Shown here piece by piece: positions 18,484 to 28,108 of a stretch of DNA of 64,000 bases. Position 1 is the stretch's first letter; each line of letters begins with the position of its first letter. Origin of the DNA: Paramesorhizobium salinisoli (GTDB taxonomy: Bacteria; Pseudomonadota; Alphaproteobacteria; Rhizobiales; Rhizobiaceae); assembly GCF_003335045.1 (NCBI RefSeq), contig NZ_QOZG01000005.1, positions 372,001 through 436,000 of the forward strand, given 5' to 3'. The notes beneath the pieces were generated by a model. That model was not told the origin of the DNA, did no database searches, and worked only from the letters and a program-made list of their open reading frames with translations. The translations under genes and the position numbers were made by a program.

Positions 18484-19500
18484 TCAGTTCACCCGGCTGA
18501 TGCAGAAGTCTATTACATCGACGAGCGCGTCCTTTTCCGGCGTGGCGGCCAGGGGCGCCAGCGCATCCCTGGCGATTTCGCCGAAATGTCGGGCGCGCTG
18601 GATGGTATCGGCGATGGAGCCATAACGCGTCATCAGGCCAATCGCCTTTTCAAGCGATGCGTCATCGTTTGCGCCGTCTTCGATCGCCTTTTTCCAGAAG
18701 GCGCGCTCCTGCGCCGTGCCCCTGCGATAGCTCAGCAGCAGCGGCATGGTGATCTTGCCTTCGCGGAAATCGTCACCGACATTCTTGCCGAGATTCTGCG
18801 CGCTGCCGCCATAGTCGAGCGCATCGTCGACGAGCTGGAAGGCGAGGCCGAGATTGAGGCCGTAGGAGCGGAGCGCCACCCGATCCGCCCGGGGCGCAGC
18901 GGCGATGATCGGGCCGACTTCGGCGGCGGCGGAGAACAAAGCCGCCGTCTTCGCCTTGATGACGGCCAGATATTCGTCTTCCGTCGTCTCCATGTTCTTT
19001 GCCGCGGCCAACTGCATCACCTCGCCCTCGGCGATGATGGAGGCGGATGTCGCCAGAACATCCAACGCATCAAGAGAACCTACATCGACCATCATCTTGA
19101 AAGCCTGGCCGAGGAGAAAATCGCCGACCAGCACGCTTGCCTGGTTGCCCCAGATCATGCGCGCGGTGCTTTTGCCGCGCCTGAGGTCGCTTTCATCGAC
19201 CACGTCGTCGTGAAGCAGGGTCGCGGTGTGCATGAATTCTACGGATGTGGCGAGCTTGACGTGGCCGTCACCCTCATAGCCACACATGCGCGCGCTTGCC
19301 AGCGTCAGCATCGGGCGCAGGCGCTTGCCGCCTGACGAGATCAGGTGGTTGGCCACCTCCGGTATCATCTCGACATCCGATCCGGCCTTGGACAGGATCA
19401 GTTCGTTGACGCGACCCATATCGGCCTTCGTCAGATCGATCAGCGGCTGGATCGATCCTTCATGCTTTTTCTTCTCGTCTAGGCTGAGAACTACACCCAA
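18484..19500 (-). CDS. trans-polyprenyl diphosphate synthase (ubiquinone side chain)
   Basis: Head-to-tail prenyl elongation enzyme, 338 residues. GGKRLRP (57-63), first Asp-rich motif DDVVDESD (98-105) and second motif DDALDYGG (225-232) are all present. The small residues before the first motif fit a long-chain product (octa- to decaprenyl). The start is TTG at 19500, with AAGGAG about 8 bases upstream; no in-frame ATG occurs before residue 28. It probably supplies UbiA (2337-3338). It is divergent from the DUF2007 gene. Confidence 0.93.
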   Translation of the reverse strand: MGVVLSLDEKKKHEGSIQPLIDLTKADMGRVNELILSKAGSDVEMIPEVANHLISSGGKRLRPMLTLASARMCGYEGDGHVKLATSVEFMHTATLLHDDVVDESDLRRGKSTARMIWGNQASVLVGDFLLGQAFKMMVDVGSLDALDVLATSASIIAEGEVMQLAAAKNMETTEDEYLAVIKAKTAALFSAAAEVGPIIAAAPRADRVALRSYGLNLGLAFQLVDDALDYGGSAQNLGKNVGDDFREGKITMPLLLSYRRGTAQERAFWKKAIEDGANDDASLEKAIGLMTRYGSIADTIQRARHFGEIARDALAPLAATPEKDALVDVIDFCISRVN

Positions 19501-19564
19501 TGCCGTAACTCCTTGGAACGCGGCGCCCGCCCGGACACCCCATAACGTTCCATCCCTTGAATTC

Positions 19565-19618
19565 GCGCGTGATCGGCGTTCGGAGGCTTTCCTTCCGAAC
19601 GCCGATCACGCGCTTTTT
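19565..19618 (+). terminator. perfect 20-bp hairpin with T-tract
   Basis: Arms 19565-19584 and 19594-19613 pair without mismatch around a 9-base loop and are followed by TTTTT on the plus strand, the layout of an intrinsic terminator. No plus-strand gene lies upstream (the region before it is the 5' side of the minus-strand polyprenyl synthase). It may therefore end an unannotated or antisense transcript, or shield the DUF2007 promoter. Confidence 0.7.
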
Positions 19619-19753
19619 ATGTCTGCCACAATATTGAAGCGAGGCTTCATGCTCAAGCCGCAAATTGTCCATAAGTCGCCGCTTCGCACACGCTGGTTCA
19701 CAATCCCGCCATGGCACTGTTGTCAATGTCCGCGCAAACTGCATTCTAGGCAC

Positions 19754-19981
19754 ATGATCGAACTTATGCGAACCAACGACCCCGTGCTGATCTCCTTTGC
19801 GGAAGCGCTTCTGGCTGAGGCTGGTATCGGCTATTTCATTGCCGATTCGAATATGAGCATCATAGAGGGCTCGCTCGGCGTCCTGCCGCGCCGGCTGATG
19901 GTGGATGCGGCGAAGGAAAAGAGCGCGCGCCAATTGCTCATCGATGCCGGAATCGAAAAAGAACTGCGGCCGCAGATCTGA
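19754..19981 (+). CDS. DUF2007 domain protein
   Basis: 75-residue protein starting MIELMRTNDPVLISFAEALL. The whole length is one DUF2007 ('putative signal-transducing') domain, which resembles a small ACT-like fold. Function is unknown. The stop is separated from the following methyltransferase start by one base, so the two are co-translated. The ATG at 19754 is the only start that gives the family N-terminus. Confidence 0.85.
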   Translation: MIELMRTNDPVLISFAEALLAEAGIGYFIADSNMSIIEGSLGVLPRRLMVDAAKEKSARQLLIDAGIEKELRPQI

Positions 19982-19982
19982 C

Positions 19983-20783
19983 ATGAGCGCCTTGTCCCAA
20001 GACGATGATCCGTCACCTGACGATACGCCGGAAACGCTCGATGCGTTTCACCGGGGCGCCTTCCATCTCGTGCAGCCGGCGCTGAAGGGGCACCGGGCGG
20101 GCGTCGATGCGATGATCCTGGCGAGCGCCGTGCCTGACGGTTTTTCCGGAGCGCTCGTCGATCTTGGCGCGGGGGCCGGTGCGGCGGGGCTTGCGGTGGC
20201 GGCGCGCTGTCCGGACGCGCGCATCATGCTTGTGGAGCGCTCCGCCTTCATGGCCGATTTTGCCCGCAGGACGCTTGCCCATCCGCTCAATGCGGATATT
20301 TCGCAGCGCGCGAGCCTCATCGAGGCCGACGTGACGCTCACCGGGCGGGCGCGCGCGGCGGCAGGGCTCCCCGACAATTCCTTCGATTTTGCGATCATGA
20401 ACCCGCCATTCAACCCCGAGGGCGACCGGCGCACGCCGGACGCGCTGAAAGCCGAGGCGCATGTCATGCCGAAGGGCATGTTCGAAAAATGGGTGCGGAC
20501 GGCTGCGGCCATCGTCAAGCCCGGAGGCGGGATCGCCGTGATCGCACGGCCTGTCTCGATCAGTGAAATGCTGGCTGCCCTCTCCGGACGTTTCGGCGGG
20601 CTGACGCTCGTTCCCGTCCAGCCACGACCTGATGAGGCAGCTATCCGGATCGTGGTGCGCGGCGTGCGCGGCAGCCGCGCCAAAATGACGCTGGCTCCGG
20701 CCCTGGTGCTGCATGGCGAGACCGGAAACGGGTTCACCGAGCGCGCCACCGGCATCAACAATGGCCGAAAAGGGCTTTTATAA
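19983..20783 (+). CDS. class I SAM-dependent methyltransferase, TrmN6-like
   Basis: 266 residues. Motif I is DLGAGAGAAGL (60-70) and the catalytic motif is NPPF (140-143), the signature of N6-adenine methyltransferases. Best guess is tRNA1(Val) A37 N6-methyltransferase (TrmN6/YfiC family), preceded by an acidic N-terminal extension. It follows the DUF2007 gene immediately, a pairing that is common in Rhizobiales. A protein or rRNA adenine/glutamine methyltransferase is less likely. Confidence 0.82.
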   Translation: MSALSQDDDPSPDDTPETLDAFHRGAFHLVQPALKGHRAGVDAMILASAVPDGFSGALVDLGAGAGAAGLAVAARCPDARIMLVERSAFMADFARRTLAHPLNADISQRASLIEADVTLTGRARAAAGLPDNSFDFAIMNPPFNPEGDRRTPDALKAEAHVMPKGMFEKWVRTAAAIVKPGGGIAVIARPVSISEMLAALSGRFGGLTLVPVQPRPDEAAIRIVVRGVRGSRAKMTLAPALVLHGETGNGFTERATGINNGRKGLL

Positions 20784-20855
20784 CCGGTCGATTTTTGCGA
20801 GAAGCGGCCTAAATGAAATCAAATCCATTGCTATTCGGATGGGAACGCCAAGCTT

Positions 20856-22058
20856 ATGAACCAAGTCTCCAGCCTGCTCCGCCCCAAGTCAGTGATGCGC
20901 CGCTTCCTGGACAGCGAGGCATCCGGCGGCATCGTGCTGATGTTCGCCGCCGCCCTGGCCCTGATCGTGGCCAACTCGCCGCTCGCCGAAACCTATTTCC
21001 ATACGCTTCACGTGGAGATCGGCGGCTTGAGCGTGCTGCACTGGATCAATGACGCGCTGATGGTCGTCTTCTTCCTGCTGGTCGGACTGGAGATCAAGCG
21101 CGAGTTTCTGGACGGCCAGTTGGCAAGCTGGTCCAACCGGATACTGCCGGGTATCGCCGCAGCGGGCGGCGTTGCGGTTCCAGCGCTGATCTTCGCTTAT
21201 CTGAATGCCTCCAATCCCGAGACCATTCGTGGCTGGGCGATCCCGTCCGCGACCGATATCGCCTTCGCACTCGGCGTCATCTCGCTTCTCGGATCGCGCG
21301 TGCCGACCAGCCTCAAGGTCTTTCTGGCGACGCTCGCCATTCTGGACGATCTCGCGGCGGTGGCCATCATCGCGGTTTTCTATACATCGGATCTCGCACT
21401 GCCCTATCTCGGCGGCGCAGTTGCGGCAACGCTTGTTCTGATCACGCTCAACCGCATGGGCGTGATGAAGCTCCTGCCCTATCTGGTCGTCGGCGTCGTC
21501 CTTTGGTATCTCGTGCTGCGCTCCGGCGTTCATGCGACGGTCGCCGGCGTCGTGCTTGCGATGACCATCCCGTTGCGCCCGGCGCCGGGCCGGCCCGACG
21601 ACATGACCTCGCCGCTGCACAAGCTCGAACATGCGCTCTCCAACTGGGTGTCGTTTCTCGTCGTCCCGGTCTTCGGGTTCGCCAATGCCGGCATCTCGTT
21701 TTCCGGGCTTGACGCCTCGGTCTTGACCGATACGCTGACACTCGGCATCGCTCTCGGCCTGTTCCTGGGCAAGCAGATCGGCGTTTTCGGCACCGCATGG
21801 CTGGCCATCAAGCTGCGCCTGAGCGCCAAGCCGATGGGCGCAAGCTGGACCCAGCTCTATGGCGTGTCGCTGCTTTGCGGCATTGGCTTCACCATGAGCC
21901 TGTTCATCGGCCTGCTGTCGTTTACCTCCGATCACCTGCATGACGAGACCAAGATCGGCGTCCTGCTTGGATCGTTCCTGTCGGCTGTCTGCGGCTGGCT
22001 GGTCCTGCGGTTCAGCGGCAAGCCAAAGCTTGAGGAAAAGGTGGTTTTGGCCAAGTAA
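20856..22058 (+). CDS. nhaA: Na+/H+ antiporter NhaA
   Basis: Inner-membrane antiporter exporting Na+ in exchange for protons; important for pH and salt tolerance. 400 residues with about 12 hydrophobic segments. The conserved ion-site Asp in [10 protein letters not shown] (Asp134) and the Asp pair [10 protein letters not shown] (164-165) are present, as is VGLEIKREF (76-84). ATG at 20856; monocistronic by spacing. Confidence 0.96.
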   Translation: MNQVSSLLRPKSVMRRFLDSEASGGIVLMFAAALALIVANSPLAETYFHTLHVEIGGLSVLHWINDALMVVFFLLVGLEIKREFLDGQLASWSNRILPGIAAAGGVAVPALIFAYLNASNPETIRGWAIPSATDIAFALGVISLLGSRVPTSLKVFLATLAILDDLAAVAIIAVFYTSDLALPYLGGAVAATLVLITLNRMGVMKLLPYLVVGVVLWYLVLRSGVHATVAGVVLAMTIPLRPAPGRPDDMTSPLHKLEHALSNWVSFLVVPVFGFANAGISFSGLDASVLTDTLTLGIALGLFLGKQIGVFGTAWLAIKLRLSAKPMGASWTQLYGVSLLCGIGFTMSLFIGLLSFTSDHLHDETKIGVLLGSFLSAVCGWLVLRFSGKPKLEEKVVLAK

Positions 22059-22172
22059 CGCGTGAAAGGGCCATCTGGCCCGGCTTACTGGACATTGTGT
22101 TTTTCCGTTTCGCACCTACATGCGAAAAGCCGACCAGAACATCTGCTGTAGAAATCCTGCCTGGAGTTGCCA

Positions 22173-23045
22173 GTGGCCCGTTTTATCTCACGTTTACTGC
22201 CGCGCCGTTTCCGACCTGTCCGTGTCGAGATACCCGTGGTGCGGCTGCATGGCGCGATCATGTCGGGCGGCGGGCAGTTCCGTCCGACGCTGTCGCTTGC
22301 GAGCGTGGCTGCCGTTCTCGACAAGGCTTTCGCCGACAAGGAAGCCCCGGCGGTGGCGATCTCGATCAATTCGCCAGGCGGTTCGCCGGTGCAGTCGCGG
22401 CTGATCTTCCGGCGTATCCGCGATCTCGCCGAGGAAAAGAACAAGAAAGTCCATGTCTTCGTCGAGGATGTCGCGGCTTCGGGCGGCTATATGATCGCTG
22501 TCGCCGGTGACGAGATCATCGCGGATCCGTCCTCGATCGTCGGCTCGATCGGCGTCGTCTCCGCCTCCTTCGGATTTACCGAGCTGATCAAGAAGATCGG
22601 CGTGGAGCGCCGCGTTTATACCGCGGGCAGGAACAAGGTGGCGCTCGACCCGTTCCAGCCGGAAAAGAAGACCGACATCGAGCATCTCAAGTCATTGCAA
22701 CTGGAGGTGCACGAGACCTTCATCGATCTGGTGAAGGCACGGCGCGGGGCGAAGCTCGCAGACGATCCGGATCTTTTCACCGGGCTGTTCTGGTCCGGAA
22801 CGAAGGCGCAATCGCTCGGCCTCATCGACGGGTTGGGCGACATGCGCTCGCATCTGCGCCGGGAATACGGGCCGAAGGCCACGTTAAAGCTGGTCCAGCC
22901 GCAGCGCGGACTGCTCGGATGGCGCACGCCGCCCGCCGTCGGCCTTCACAATGGCGATGCTTTGGCGCAAGCTGCGGCAGGGGCGACGGAAGGCCTGTTG
23001 TCAGCCATGGAAGAAAAAGCTCTGTGGTCGCGCTACGGCCTTTGA
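22173..23045 (+). CDS. S49 family serine peptidase (SppA/SohB-like)
   Basis: 290-residue signal-peptide-peptidase-type protease. The nucleophile Ser103 lies in VAASGGYM and the general base is probably Lys155 (AGRNKVALDPF), the usual Ser-Lys dyad. INSPGGSP (65-72) forms the oxyanion strand. There is no clear transmembrane anchor, only a basic N-terminus (RFISRLLPRRFR) that could associate with membrane. GTG at 22173 has GGAG 7 bases upstream and is preferred over TTG at 22167. A small membrane protein gene follows. Confidence 0.87.
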   Translation: MARFISRLLPRRFRPVRVEIPVVRLHGAIMSGGGQFRPTLSLASVAAVLDKAFADKEAPAVAISINSPGGSPVQSRLIFRRIRDLAEEKNKKVHVFVEDVAASGGYMIAVAGDEIIADPSSIVGSIGVVSASFGFTELIKKIGVERRVYTAGRNKVALDPFQPEKKTDIEHLKSLQLEVHETFIDLVKARRGAKLADDPDLFTGLFWSGTKAQSLGLIDGLGDMRSHLRREYGPKATLKLVQPQRGLLGWRTPPAVGLHNGDALAQAAAGATEGLLSAMEEKALWSRYGL

Positions 23046-23129
23046 AAAAAACGCTATACTGATCATGCCCGTCATGTTCGCCAGATGACTGTGGCGTATC
23101 GGAAGGGCAAGGTTCGAGGATTTGAGGCA

Positions 23130-23315
23130 ATGCCGCAGCTCATCTTTTTCATCCTCATCGGCTTGGTCGCCTGGTATGGCTACCGTTCGTTCAAACGCGA
23201 GGCCGCGCGCGTGTCGCAGCGGGTGCGGGAGGCCGAAAAGGAAGCCCAGACCAGGGCCCAGGGCACGCTGGTGCAGGATCCGAAGACAGGCGAATACCAC
23301 GTGCGCAAGGATTGA
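23130..23315 (+). CDS. small single-span membrane protein
   Basis: 61 residues starting MPQLIFFILIGLVAWYGYRSF: one transmembrane helix (about 4-17) followed by a charged Arg/Glu-rich cytosolic helix and a tail ending PKTGEYHVRKD. Proteins like this follow S49 protease genes in Rhizobiales. Function is unknown. The start is chosen for the GAGG four bases upstream and the membrane N-terminus. It lies 24 bp before ispE. Confidence 0.65.
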   Translation: MPQLIFFILIGLVAWYGYRSFKREAARVSQRVREAEKEAQTRAQGTLVQDPKTGEYHVRKD

Positions 23316-23339
23316 CCCCGTGTCACCGGAGTCCTGCGC

Positions 23340-24251
23340 ATGAACACACACATTGCCCTGCTGCCGGCGAGCGAAGGGATTTCCCTCCTTGCCCCCGCCA
23401 AGATCAATCTGGCCCTGCATGTCACGGGCCGGCGGGAGGATGGTTATCATCTGCTCGAAAGCCTGGTGGCATTTGCTGAATTCGGCGACCAGATCGATGT
23501 TTCGCCGGCGGCGCAGGACCGTTTCGTCGTAACGGGGCCGTTTGCGCACGCCATACCCTCGGATGCGTCAAACCTTGTCTTGCGGGCGCGCGATGCGTTG
23601 CGGTCGCGCTTTCCGTCGCGGGCAGGCGCTGTCGAGATCGTGCTGGAGAAAAGGCTGCCTATAGCGTCAGGCATCGGCGGCGGATCCAGCGATGCGGCGG
23701 CCGCACTCATCGCGCTTAACAGGCTTTGGGGGCTCGATCTCGGCATGCCGGCGCTCTGCGACATCGGGCTCTCACTCGGCGCGGACCTGCCCATGTGCCT
23801 GCACGGCCAGCAGACGGGGCGGCCACTCATTGCACGCGGCATCGGAGAGACGCTTCATACCATGCCGCGCTTCCCGTCGCTTCCGATGGTGCTGGCCAAT
23901 GACGGTACGGGGCTCTCGACGCCCCTCGTGTTCCGGGCGCTCTTGCGCCGGGACAATCCGCCGCTCCCCTCCCCGCCTGACTTCGCGGATATCGGGACGG
24001 TATGCGCCTATCTCCGGGAGACGCGCAACGATCTCTATGCCGCGTCGCTGACACTTGCCCCGGGGCTGGGCGGCCTTCTCGGCTTGTTCGTGCAATCCGG
24101 CGCGCTGTACGCGCAAATGTCGGGATCGGGAGCGACATGCTTTGCGATCTTCAGCGATCGCGCTGCGGCGGCGGATGCAGCGGCCTTCCTCAAGGCGCGC
24201 CATCCGCAATGGTTCGTCGTTGCGACCGAAACAAAGCCCGCATCGGAGTGA
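23340..24251 (+). CDS. ispE: 4-diphosphocytidyl-2-C-methyl-D-erythritol kinase
   Basis: GHMP kinase phosphorylating CDP-ME in the MEP pathway of isoprenoid precursor synthesis. 303 residues; substrate motif [21 protein letters not shown] (Lys21, in two adjoining parts 17-29 and 30-37) and ATP-loop [13 protein letters not shown] (111-123). It feeds the polyprenyl synthase and UbiA in this window. It is followed 5 bp later by a moaB-like gene, so the two form an operon. Confidence 0.95.
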   Translation: MNTHIALLPASEGISLLAPAKINLALHVTGRREDGYHLLESLVAFAEFGDQIDVSPAAQDRFVVTGPFAHAIPSDASNLVLRARDALRSRFPSRAGAVEIVLEKRLPIASGIGGGSSDAAAALIALNRLWGLDLGMPALCDIGLSLGADLPMCLHGQQTGRPLIARGIGETLHTMPRFPSLPMVLANDGTGLSTPLVFRALLRRDNPPLPSPPDFADIGTVCAYLRETRNDLYAASLTLAPGLGGLLGLFVQSGALYAQMSGSGATCFAIFSDRAAAADAAAFLKARHPQWFVVATETKPASE

Positions 24252-24256
24252 GCGAA

Positions 24257-24799
24257 ATGGCAAGCGAAACGCGTCCCTTCGTCCCCGTCGGCATTGCAGT
24301 GCTGACCGTTTCCGACACGCGCACTCTGGCCGACGATAAATCCGGCGATACGCTTACCGACCGGATCGGCAAGGCCGGCCACAGGCTTGCCGCGCGCGAT
24401 ATCGTTCCCGACGATCGGGAGACGATCCGCGACAAGGTTCTGGTGTGGTCGCGCGAGCCTGACATCGATGTAATCATCACCACGGGGGGCACCGGCTTTA
24501 CTGGACGCGACGTGACACCGGAAGCACTCGAACCGATCTTCGAAAAGCGCATGGACGGCTTTTCCGAGGTCTTCCACCGCATCTCCTACGACAAGATCGG
24601 CACCTCCACCATACAGTCGCGGGCAACCGGCGGCGTCGTCAACGCGACATTCGTCTTCGTGCTGCCGGGCTCGCCCGGCGCATGCCGCGATGCCTGGGAC
24701 CACATCCTGCAGTTCCAGCTCGATTATCGTCACATGCCCTGCAATTTCATCGAGATCATGCCGCGGCTGGATGAGCACCTGAAACGCGGCAAGGCCTGA
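24257..24799 (+). CDS. MoaB-like molybdenum cofactor protein
   Basis: 180-residue MoCF-domain protein. The molybdopterin-binding TTGGTG (75-80) with following RDVTPEA, and LPGSPGA (136-142), are present. MoaB/MogA enzymes adenylylate molybdopterin before Mo insertion. The length and VSDTRTLADDKSGDTL N-terminus are MoaB-like. ATG at 24257, 5 bp after ispE; converges on the glycosyltransferase gene. Confidence 0.88.
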   Translation: MASETRPFVPVGIAVLTVSDTRTLADDKSGDTLTDRIGKAGHRLAARDIVPDDRETIRDKVLVWSREPDIDVIITTGGTGFTGRDVTPEALEPIFEKRMDGFSEVFHRISYDKIGTSTIQSRATGGVVNATFVFVLPGSPGACRDAWDHILQFQLDYRHMPCNFIEIMPRLDEHLKRGKA

Positions 24800-24806
24800 T
24801 TCTACC

Positions 24807-25313
24807 TCACGCCCTGTTCGCGGGGACGATCTCACCCTTCAGGCGCCGCGTGGCTATGCCCCGCGCCAGATCTTGCGCCCCATAGCCAGGCTTCAGGAGC
24901 GCGACAGCCTGACGCCTCGACATCAGAAGGCCATCGCTCAACGGATCGTTACCGCCGAAGACCCGCGCCAGGAAACGCGGCCTGTTGAAACTGGAACGGG
25001 TAAAACGCGCTGGCCCCGGCAGGGCTTCGATATGGTTGCGCGCCGATTCCGACCAGCCATCCAGCAGGCGGGAGCCAGGTTCCAGAAACAAGAACCATTC
25101 GCCACGCGCACGCTTGACGACATCGCGCAGCGCCTCGCCTTCCACAAAAATGCAGCCCGCCGCATCGGCCACCTCATGCGTATGGTCGGTTGAACCGTGG
25201 TCAACGACGATGACATCGCGCACCAGCCCTTCGACGGCGGCATTGACCAGACCGGCAAGCGTTCGGGCCAGGGCTTCTTCGACATTCTTCGTTTCGATGA
25301 TCACAGACACCAT
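24807..25313 (-). CDS. short family-2 glycosyltransferase-like protein
   Basis: 168 residues beginning MVSVIIETKN, then VDHGSTDHTHEVAD (37-50), the nucleotide-sugar half of a GT-A fold. The usual DxD metal motif is replaced by FLEPGSRLL (about 76-84). The protein is short for GT2 enzymes, so it may be a specialised or inactive relative. The start at 25313 fits the fold; 18 additional residues from 25367 are possible. It overlaps nothing and converges on the moaB-like gene with 7 bp between. Confidence 0.7.
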   Translation of the reverse strand: MVSVIIETKNVEEALARTLAGLVNAAVEGLVRDVIVVDHGSTDHTHEVADAAGCIFVEGEALRDVVKRARGEWFLFLEPGSRLLDGWSESARNHIEALPGPARFTRSSFNRPRFLARVFGGNDPLSDGLLMSRRQAVALLKPGYGAQDLARGIATRRLKGEIVPANRA

Positions 25314-25458
25314 GGCTTCGCTTACCGTATCCAAAAACGAAATGCCATATTTCCTTGTACGCGGCAAAAAGTTCTTGCTTTGTTCTCATTGTTTGATAGG
25401 AATAGATTCATCAAAGAGCGAGATATCGCCCCGGAATATCTTCCGGAAGGAGGAAATG

Positions 25459-26613
25459 ATGGATGTTATCCAACATGCCGACAGGGCTGCTTTCGGTGAA
25501 GGCCGGGCGGAGCATGCAAATGCGCTGATCGGAGAAGCGGGGCTGCGCATCGATCATGAACGGCGGCGCGGGCGCGGCGCCGGCATCAATCCATCCGGTC
25601 GCTTCGAGCCCATGAGCCGTCACGTCTTCGACGATGGCTGGAACACGATCGAGGATCTGCCGCCATTCAAGACCGACGTGCAGATCGAAAAGCCGCGCAC
25701 GATCATCACGCGCAATGATTCACCCGATATCAGCTTCGACCGCTCGATCAATCCCTATCGTGGCTGCGAGCATGGCTGCATCTATTGCTTCGCCCGCCCG
25801 ACGCACAGCTATATGGGGCTGTCGGCCGGGCTCGATTTTGAAGCGAAGCTGTTTGCCAAGCCCGATGCGCCGCGCCTGCTGGAGAAGGAACTGGCGAAGC
25901 CCGGCTATATCGTGAAGACGATCGCCATCGGCACCAATACCGACCCTTACCAGCCTATCGAAAAGAAATGGCGCATCATGCGCGAGATTCTCGAAGTGCT
26001 TGAAGCGGCCAATCATCCGGTCGGCATCGTCACCAAATCCGCGATGGTCATGCGCGACCAGGATATTCTCTCCCGGATGGCGGAGAAGGGGCTGGCCAAG
26101 GTGGCACTCTCGGTGACAACGCTCGACGCCCGGCTGGCCAGGACCATGGAACCCCGCGCATCGACGCCGACACGGCGGCTGCAGGCGATCCGAGCGCTTT
26201 CCGATGCGGGTATTCCGACTTCGGTGATGATGGGACCGGTCATTCCGGGCATCAACGATCACGAGATAGAGCGGATACTCGATTCAGGTCATGCCATGGG
26301 TGCGCTCGAAGCGGGTTATGTCCTCCTGCGGCTGCCGCTGGAAGTGGCCCCGATCTTCAAGGATTGGCTGCTTCGGCACTATCCCGACCGCTATCGCCAT
26401 GTCATGTCGCTGGTGCGTTCCATGCGCGGCGGCAAGGATTACGACGCCGAATGGGGCAAGCGCATGCGCGGCGAAGGTCCGTATGCCTGGCAGATCGGCC
26501 GGCGCTTCGAGATCGCCGCCAGGAAGCTCGGGATGAACGTAGAGAGAAGGAGGCTCAGGACCGATCTTTTCCAGTCGCCCGCAAAACACGGCACCCAGCT
26601 TTCACTTTTTTGA
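25459..26613 (+). CDS. PA0069-family radical SAM protein
   Basis: 384 residues. The [4Fe-4S] cysteines are in CEHGCIYC (Cys103, 107, 110). The PA0069 family is related to SplB (spore photoproduct lyase)-like radical SAM proteins, and its reaction is unestablished. IGTNTDPYQPIEKKWRIMR and SVTTLDARLARTMEPRA are typical of the family. AAGGAGGAA is 6 bases before ATG 25459 (a second ATG immediately precedes it). It is separated from rnhB by 187 bp containing two hairpins. Confidence 0.87.
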   Translation: MDVIQHADRAAFGEGRAEHANALIGEAGLRIDHERRRGRGAGINPSGRFEPMSRHVFDDGWNTIEDLPPFKTDVQIEKPRTIITRNDSPDISFDRSINPYRGCEHGCIYCFARPTHSYMGLSAGLDFEAKLFAKPDAPRLLEKELAKPGYIVKTIAIGTNTDPYQPIEKKWRIMREILEVLEAANHPVGIVTKSAMVMRDQDILSRMAEKGLAKVALSVTTLDARLARTMEPRASTPTRRLQAIRALSDAGIPTSVMMGPVIPGINDHEIERILDSGHAMGALEAGYVLLRLPLEVAPIFKDWLLRHYPDRYRHVMSLVRSMRGGKDYDAEWGKRMRGEGPYAWQIGRRFEIAARKLGMNVERRRLRTDLFQSPAKHGTQLSLF

Positions 26614-26699
26614 TCTCCCGAGGGAACCTTTCGCCGCCATATGCATAGTTGAATGCAGGATCCGGCACGGGATGAGACGAGATCTACGCAATAGACTTC

Positions 26700-26758
26700 C
26701 ATCAGGCACCAGAGCCCCTTGCCTGATGGCGACCGCACTGCCGTGTCCCCCGGCAGTA
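26700..26758. other. two tandem hairpins upstream of rnhB
   Basis: CATCAGGCA (26700-26708) pairs with TGCCTGATG (26720-26728), and CTGCCG pairs with CGGCAG a few bases later. No T-tract follows, so neither is a clear terminator. They may structure the rnhB leader or the 3' end of the radical SAM transcript. Confidence 0.4.
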
Positions 26759-26800
26759 GGTCTTGCGGAGAACCGGTAGCAATGCGATCTTCGCCGCACG

Positions 26801-27466
26801 ATGAACCGCGCGCTTACCGATTCTCCGCTCCTTTTCGACATGCCGCTCAAGCCGGATTTTTCCAGCGAGTTGCGGCTGCTGCGGAGAGGTGTCCGCCCTA
26901 TAGCAGGCATTGACGAGGCCGGTCGCGGGCCGCTCGCTGGCCCAGTGGTAGCGGCTGCGGTGATCCTTGACGCGGAGCGGTTGCCTGAGGGGCTGGACGA
27001 TTCCAAGCGGCTGAGTGCTGCTACGCGCGAAATGCTTTTCGACATGATTCTTTCGCAGGCTCTGGCGGTTTCAGTGGCAAGCCTCTGCGCGCCGAGTATC
27101 GACCGCTCGGATATACGCAAGGCCGCGCTGGAAGCCATGCGCCGCGCTGCGGCAGGGCTGACACTGGCGCCCTCTCATGCACTGATCGATGGATGCGATG
27201 TGCCTTGGCGCCTATGCTGCGAGGGAAGCGCCCTCGTCAAGGGCGACCAGCGTTCGATCTCGATCGCCGCCGCTTCCATCGTTGCCAAGGTCACCCGCGA
27301 CCGCATGATGCAGCGGGCGGGGACGCATCATCCAGACTACGGGCTGGAAGCCCATGCGGGTTACGCCACGGAGCGGCATCGTTCGGCAATCGAGGTGCAT
27401 GGCCCCCTGCGCGGCCTGCACCGTTTCACGTTTTCGCCGATCAAGGGACGCTTTCCGGCGGAGTGA
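26801..27466 (+). CDS. rnhB: ribonuclease HII
   Basis: Cleaves the RNA strand of RNA-DNA hybrids, including single embedded ribonucleotides. 221 residues. The catalytic Asp-Glu pair is in [14 protein letters not shown] (36-49), with DSKRLS (67-72) and a later Asp in [10 protein letters not shown] completing the site. It is oriented towards the convergent atp operon, with the atp terminator between. Confidence 0.95.
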   Translation: MNRALTDSPLLFDMPLKPDFSSELRLLRRGVRPIAGIDEAGRGPLAGPVVAAAVILDAERLPEGLDDSKRLSAATREMLFDMILSQALAVSVASLCAPSIDRSDIRKAALEAMRRAAAGLTLAPSHALIDGCDVPWRLCCEGSALVKGDQRSISIAAASIVAKVTRDRMMQRAGTHHPDYGLEAHAGYATERHRSAIEVHGPLRGLHRFTFSPIKGRFPAE

Positions 27467-27571
27467 GCGAAGCGGTACGCTTTTTAGCGGAAGCGCCGAC
27501 CTCGTTTCTGGATTCGACCGCTCGCGGCTGACGCTGAATGGCGCTTCAAAGTATCCATACCAGCAAATAAA

Positions 27572-27593
27572 AACGCCGCCTTGCGGCGGCGTT
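27572..27593 (-). terminator. terminator of the atp F0 operon
   Basis: AACGCCGCC-TTGC-GGCGGCGTT, 9 perfect pairs. Read on the minus strand it is followed by TTTTTATTT, an intrinsic terminator 26 bp after the atpF stop. On the plus strand there is no T-tract. Confidence 0.88.
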
Positions 27594-27618
27594 CTGATTC
27601 AGTTCGAACAGCGTCGGC

Positions 27619-28098
27619 TCAGTTGAGCCGCGTCTTCACCTGGTCCACGGACTGCTTGAACAGTTCGCCTGCTGTTTTCGGATCGAGCTTGTCGGCAATC
27701 AGCCTACCTGCTGCGGCGACTGCTATTTCGACGGCTGAAGAACGGACCTCGTTGATCGCTTCCGATTCGGCCTGGGCGATTTTCTGTTCGGCAAGCTTGT
27801 TGCGGCGGACAACGTAATCTTCCGTCTTCTGCTTGGCTTCCTGGAGAAGCGCTGTCGCCTCGCGCTGCGCGGCGGTCAGGATCTCGCCCGCTTCCTTTTC
27901 GGCTTCCTTGCGCTTGCGCTGATATTCAGCCAGAAGCTGCTGCGCTTCCTCGCGCAGGCGGCGGGCCTCATCGAGCTCGTTCCTGATGCGGTCGGCACGC
28001 TCGTCGAGTGAACGGGCGATTACCTTCGGCACCTTCATATAGACGATGATGCCGATAAAGATGATGAGAGCGACGAGTGCCCAGAATGTAGAGTCCAT
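27619..28098 (-). CDS. atpF: F0F1 ATP synthase subunit b
   Basis: Peripheral stalk subunit of ATP synthase, 159 residues: one N-terminal membrane helix (LVALIIFIGIIVYM, about 8-21) and a long charged coiled coil rich in Glu/Lys/Arg that reaches F1. Last gene of the F0 operon, 10 bp after the b' gene. Having both b and b' is the arrangement of alphaproteobacteria and phototrophs. Confidence 0.93.
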   Translation of the reverse strand: MDSTFWALVALIIFIGIIVYMKVPKVIARSLDERADRIRNELDEARRLREEAQQLLAEYQRKRKEAEKEAGEILTAAQREATALLQEAKQKTEDYVVRRNKLAEQKIAQAESEAINEVRSSAVEIAVAAAGRLIADKLDPKTAGELFKQSVDQVKTRLN

Positions 28099-28108
28099 GT
28101 CGTCCTCC

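Noticed and set aside
16481-18625. Very long plus-strand open frame (over 700 codons) opposite the TPR and polyprenyl synthase genes
   Set aside because: It is antisense to two well-supported genes, and its composition (Arg/Gly/Ile-rich, no domain) is what GC-rich shadow frames give.
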